In this document: positions 6,300-8,898 of the stretch, one piece after another | Numbering within the stretch: the stretch's first letter is position 1 | Layout of the letters: every line of letters starts with the position of its first letter | DNA from: Gorillibacterium sp. | GTDB lineage: Bacteria; Bacillota; Bacilli; Paenibacillales; NBRC-103111 | Reading direction: 5' to 3' | Assembly (NCBI GenBank): GCA_023511325.1 | Contig: JAIMBU010000069.1 | Coordinates: 1 to 8,898, forward strand | Length of the DNA: 8,898 bases | Notes under the pieces: model-generated | Database searches by the model: none | Seen by the model: the letters and a program-made list of their open reading frames with translations, nothing else | Told to the model about the DNA's origin: nothing | Made by a program: the position numbers and the translations under genes

Positions 6300-7040
6300 C
6301 TAGATTTCCTTCCTGTTGAAATAGGTCAGCCCCGAGAAGAAAAAGAGAAGAAAGCCACCGACTATAACCCACATCAAGGTCTCAAAAGAAACATTGAGTG
6401 CCCTGTAAGAATTCTTCATACCTGGCATCATGGCCAGGTATGGCTGAGCCCACGGGTAATAGGGGCCATAATCTGCCGAGTTGATGATCAGCACATTCGG
6501 TATCGTCAGAATGACGTTGATCGCGAGCGGAGCAGCGAAACTCGTCCAGCCAACGGAAATCGCCAGCTGGAGTGCTACTAAGGGTAACGTGGCAATAAAT
6601 CCACCAAACGTGCTGCGTAGCAGAACCTCCCAGGGGATCGTTGCAGATACCCCCTGGGCTGCACCCACACTTAACATAGCTGCTAGAAAGATAAGCTGGG
6701 TCCCCATGATAAGCAGCAGCACGACAGAGAACTTTACCAAGTAGACCGTTGTTCGCCGAACCGGGAGCGCAAGGAGCTGCTTCCAGCCTCCACTCTCATG
6801 CTCATATCGGCAGACAAAAGCAGCGAAAACGCCAGCAAGGAGTGGGAGAAAGAAGATGCCATGCAGGGAAACCATATCACCGATGATATACAACCACTTC
6901 AGCTCTGGATCAACCTTACCCAACGATTCAATGGATTCCAGTACAGCAGAAAGTAGGGGACTGACAAAGATCAGCAGCCAAATACTTGATTTACGTAGCT
7001 TGATCCATTCAGCGAGAAATAGTTGACTAAAGGTTCGCAT
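6300..7040 (-). CDS. ABC-2 type permease, lantibiotic immunity (LanG/LanE) type
   Basis: A 246-residue integral membrane subunit of an ABC exporter of the group that protects cells from lantibiotics and related peptides. About six membrane segments are seen (near 19-37, 60-77, 102-125, 142-164, 169-187, 220-239). A conserved cytoplasmic motif, YEHESGGWKQLLALPVRR (79-96), probably contacts the ATPase and is shared with the neighbouring permease. The N-terminal AEWIKLRKSSIW and C-terminal FNRKEI are typical of ABC2 permeases of this class. Its ATG directly follows the TAG stop of the upstream permease, with AAAGGA about 10-11 bases before it, so the two are co-translated. It is the last gene of the operon. 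Which Lan letter it corresponds to cannot be settled by eye. Confidence 0.87.
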   Translation of the reverse strand: MRTFSQLFLAEWIKLRKSSIWLLIFVSPLLSAVLESIESLGKVDPELKWLYIIGDMVSLHGIFFLPLLAGVFAAFVCRYEHESGGWKQLLALPVRRTTVYLVKFSVVLLLIMGTQLIFLAAMLSVGAAQGVSATIPWEVLLRSTFGGFIATLPLVALQLAISVGWTSFAAPLAINVILTIPNVLIINSADYGPYYPWAQPYLAMMPGMKNSYRALNVSFETLMWVIVGGFLLFFFSGLTYFNRKEI

Positions 7041-7754
7041 CTAGTCCACATCCTTTCTGGTGAAATGAATCACGCCGAGCAGGACGAGCAGGAGAGCCGT
7101 AGCAACACTAGCAAAGACCGACCATTCAGGGCTACCTGCTTCATTGATTAGCAGCGGCCATTTCCAGAGAATCCAATCGGGAAGCTTAAAGGAATAGAGT
7201 CCAACGATCGTCCCGAGAATTCCTGCCGTCATGGGAATGGCTTGATTCTTCATCATGATCGACAGCCAAAGCTGGAGCGCAACGATTGCAAGCCCGGCAA
7301 GCATAGGATAGAAGCTTGTTTGAATCATAGCAAGCCAGGGAGCCTTCCAGCCAAAGCCAAGAATCCCACCGAGAGCATAGGAACCAAGCGTTAGCAGGGT
7401 GCTTGAGAAAAGCAACAGCAGCGTACACAAAGTGAATTTGGAAACAAACACGCTTAAACGGGTCACAGGCAAGGCTAGTAGCTGCTTCCAGGCATTTGTT
7501 CGATGCTCAAGACCTGCGACCATTGATGCTAATAATGCTCCACCAAGCAGGATGGCGAGCGCCGTCATCCCTTGAATATTTTCGAGAAGCCCACCCCACA
7601 GGTCATCTGCGTAGTTCTTCGTTAGATAATCATAGCGGAGGCCAAAATTTACAGCCTCCAGTGCAATGACACCGATCGGCCCGAGGAAAACCAGAAACCA
7701 GACCATCGTTCGTCGGAGCTTGAGAAAATCAGCAGCAAGCACACGCCCCATCAT
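7041..7754 (-). CDS. ABC-2 type permease, lantibiotic immunity (LanE/LanG) type
   Basis: A 237-residue membrane subunit, the second gene of the exporter operon. Hydrophobic segments lie near 17-36, 63-82, 103-134, 143-166, 172-188 and 211-231. The motif LEHRTNAWKQLLALPVTR (82-99) matches the corresponding segment of the following permease almost residue for residue around WKQLLALPV, so the two subunits are paralogues and probably form the heterodimeric channel. N-terminal AADFLKLRRTMVWF and C-terminal HFTRKDVD fit the family. The start overlaps the ATPase stop as ATGA (7754-7751), with AAGGA 8 bases upstream; a second ATG follows immediately, so the first residue is uncertain by one. The transported compound is not known. 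Confidence 0.87.
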   Translation of the reverse strand: MMGRVLAADFLKLRRTMVWFLVFLGPIGVIALEAVNFGLRYDYLTKNYADDLWGGLLENIQGMTALAILLGGALLASMVAGLEHRTNAWKQLLALPVTRLSVFVSKFTLCTLLLLFSSTLLTLGSYALGGILGFGWKAPWLAMIQTSFYPMLAGLAIVALQLWLSIMMKNQAIPMTAGILGTIVGLYSFKLPDWILWKWPLLINEAGSPEWSVFASVATALLLVLLGVIHFTRKDVD

Positions 7755-8665
7755 AAGCTGGTTCCTTCCCCTACTATGCTTAGGAAGATACCCTCAAGCG
7801 AGCGGCGAATTTCTTCTACGCGATAGATGGAGTGTCCCTCGCTGACGAGACGATAGACAACCGCCGCTACTTTTTCGTCTGTTGGCTGCTCTAGCAGCAG
7901 GGCACCCTCCTGCCGTACTGCAAGAAATCCTGCTCCAGCAATCGTATGGATAGCCTGCTCCGGCTGGCTTACAACCAGCCGAATACTACTAACTGCCCGC
8001 TTGCGCAGCACATTGATATCATCCTCAAACAGCATTGTGCCCTGATGGATGATGCCTACACGGTTGGCCATCAGGTCGATCTCGCTGAGCAGATGACTGG
8101 ACACGAGCACCGACATACCGTATTCCAGCGGCATGCTCTTGATTAGCTCGCGAATCTCTTGAATACCTGCTGGATCAAGTCCGTTGGTCGGTTCATCCAG
8201 GATGAGCAGCTCCGGACTACCCAGCAAGGAAGCGGCAATGCCGAGCCGCTGCTTCATCCCGAGTGAGTAGCCTTTCACCGTTCGATTGGCATCCTTGGTC
8301 AGTCGAACAGCCGCCAGTACCTCATCAATCCGCGATTTGGCAATGCCAAGTATCCGCCGCTGCACCTCCAGATTCTCACGAGCACTCAAATGAGCGTAAT
8401 AAGAGGGTGACTCTACCAGAGAGCCGATTTTGCCAAGAATCGCTAGGCGTTCCTTGCGGAGATCCTTACCGAATACCCGAACGGAACCTTCTGTCGGTCG
8501 AATTAACCCCAATAACATACGAATGGTGGTTGTTTTACCGGCACCATTAGGTCCAAGAAACCCGTAAATATCTCCTTTTCGGATTTGCAGGTTAATGTGA
8601 TCTACTGCTTTTCGCTGCCCGTAATGCTTGGTTAACCCCGACGTTTCAATAATCATTTCATTCAT
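7751..8665 (-). CDS. ABC transporter ATPase, LanF/BcrA-like (antimicrobial peptide immunity)
   Basis: Nucleotide-binding subunit (304 residues) powering the exporter formed with the two downstream permeases. Numbered from a GTG at 8674 (subtract 3 for this start): Walker A GPNGAGKT 41-48, signature YSLGMKQR 136-143, Walker B LLILDEP 156-162, D-loop GLD 165-167, H-loop His194. Where most ABC proteins have the Q-loop Gln, this one has Glu88 (SLVESPSYY). This E-loop is characteristic of LanF and BcrA-type ATPases, which protect against lantibiotics or bacitracin. A C-terminal extension of about 90 residues (after 215) is usual in this group. The start at 8665 is chosen because GAGGTGA (8671-8677) lies 5 bases upstream; the GTG at 8674 overlaps that site. 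It is first in the operon. No lantibiotic biosynthesis gene or sensor kinase is within the window. Confidence 0.92.
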   Translation of the reverse strand: MNEMIIETSGLTKHYGQRKAVDHINLQIRKGDIYGFLGPNGAGKTTTIRMLLGLIRPTEGSVRVFGKDLRKERLAILGKIGSLVESPSYYAHLSARENLEVQRRILGIAKSRIDEVLAAVRLTKDANRTVKGYSLGMKQRLGIAASLLGSPELLILDEPTNGLDPAGIQEIRELIKSMPLEYGMSVLVSSHLLSEIDLMANRVGIIHQGTMLFEDDINVLRKRAVSSIRLVVSQPEQAIHTIAGAGFLAVRQEGALLLEQPTDEKVAAVVYRLVSEGHSIYRVEEIRRSLEGIFLSIVGEGTSL

Positions 8666-8670
8666 GTTCT

Positions 8671-8677
8671 TCACCTC
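8671..8677 (-). promoter_or_regulatory. Ribosome binding site deciding the ATPase start
   Basis: GAGGTGA on the minus strand, 5 bases before the ATG at 8665. The GTG at 8674 is inside this site. Another in-frame ATG at 8656 is 14 bases away and less likely. Confidence 0.65.
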
Positions 8678-8722
8678 GACATAAAGCTTATCAGCCGAAG
8701 GTTAGAACAAGGGTATAGTCAA

Positions 8723-8740
8723 GTTTAAATTCTGTTTAAA
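8723..8740. promoter_or_regulatory. Candidate response-regulator site upstream of the ABC operon
   Basis: GTTTAAA occurs at 8723-8729 and again at 8734-8740, a direct repeat with exactly 11-bp period (one helical turn) as recognised by OmpR/PhoB-family regulators; TTTAAA is also its own inverted repeat. It is about 58-75 bases upstream of the ATPase start. No strong -35/-10 pair is seen nearby (GATAAG and TATACC are possible -10 boxes), which would fit an activator-dependent promoter. The sequence is AT-rich, so chance is a real possibility. Confidence 0.35.
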
Positions 8741-8898
8741 ATATATTGGTTAACTCTACTTGGGCAACTTAAAAACTGATCTGCTCCATTAAAGCATGCA
8801 AGTAAAAATCAGAAAAGAACATTCAAGAGATAAAGGATGAGGATGGTAGAAACATTACAAGATCCTATCACTTAGCAGTAATTACCAGTAAAGTAGGG

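Noticed and set aside
8824..8874. Possible small plus-strand gene after AAAGGATGAGG near the right edge
   Set aside because: A good-looking ribosome binding site precedes an ATG, but the frame stops after about ten codons (MVETLQDPIT).

Overview
The window looks like chromosomal DNA from a low-to-moderate GC Gram-positive bacterium of the Bacillales, most likely Paenibacillus or a close relative. The reasons are strong GGAGG-type ribosome binding sites, a lipoprotein signal peptide, a YcsN/YdhF-type aldo/keto reductase, a Tet/OtrA-like ribosomal GTPase and a lantibiotic-immunity-type ABC transporter. The genus is inferred from gene content and style, not from a marker gene. All genes but one lie on the minus strand.

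Layout. Positions 1-306 hold two copies of an identical 27-bp repeat and a hairpin that probably ends the first gene. An aldo/keto reductase (307-1284, minus) has its own extended -10 promoter. A two-gene minus-strand operon follows: a 12-TM-type ArsB/NhaD (SLC13/CitMHS) ion transporter (1799-3079) and a closely coupled 93-residue protein that I do not recognise (1495-1776), ended by a hairpin at 1420-1462. Between the transporter and the next gene is a 357-bp gap with a strong intrinsic terminator and a candidate promoter in front of it. It may be the end of the upstream gene or an attenuated leader for the transporter.

The large gene at 3437-5425 (minus) encodes a five-motif translational GTPase of the tetracycline ribosomal protection family (TetM/TetP/OtrA type). 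It is visibly richer in G+C than the transporter genes. The domain IV tip loop, which in TetM reaches the drug site, differs from the TetM sequence, so drug resistance cannot be assumed. Divergent from it is the only plus-strand gene (5700-6188), a small lipoprotein with one bacterial Ig-like (Big_5/SbsA-type) domain and a good promoter. It converges on the last operon across a perfect 14-bp hairpin.

The last operon (8665 down to 6300, minus) is a complete three-gene ABC exporter: an ATPase followed by two paralogous six-TM permeases, joined by an ATGA overlap and a TAG-ATG junction. The ATPase has Glu where most ABC ATPases have the Q-loop Gln, a mark of LanF/BcrA-type antimicrobial-peptide immunity transporters. 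No lantibiotic precursor, modification enzyme or two-component regulator lies in the window, so the set looks like an orphan self-protection or resistance module. A direct repeat with 11-bp period just upstream could be a response-regulator site.

No RNA genes, insertion sequences, prophage genes or cas genes were seen. Nothing amounts to a clearly new system. The best leads are the repeat pair at the left edge, the unexplained small protein tied to the transporter, the transporter leader, and the divergent ribosomal GTPase.
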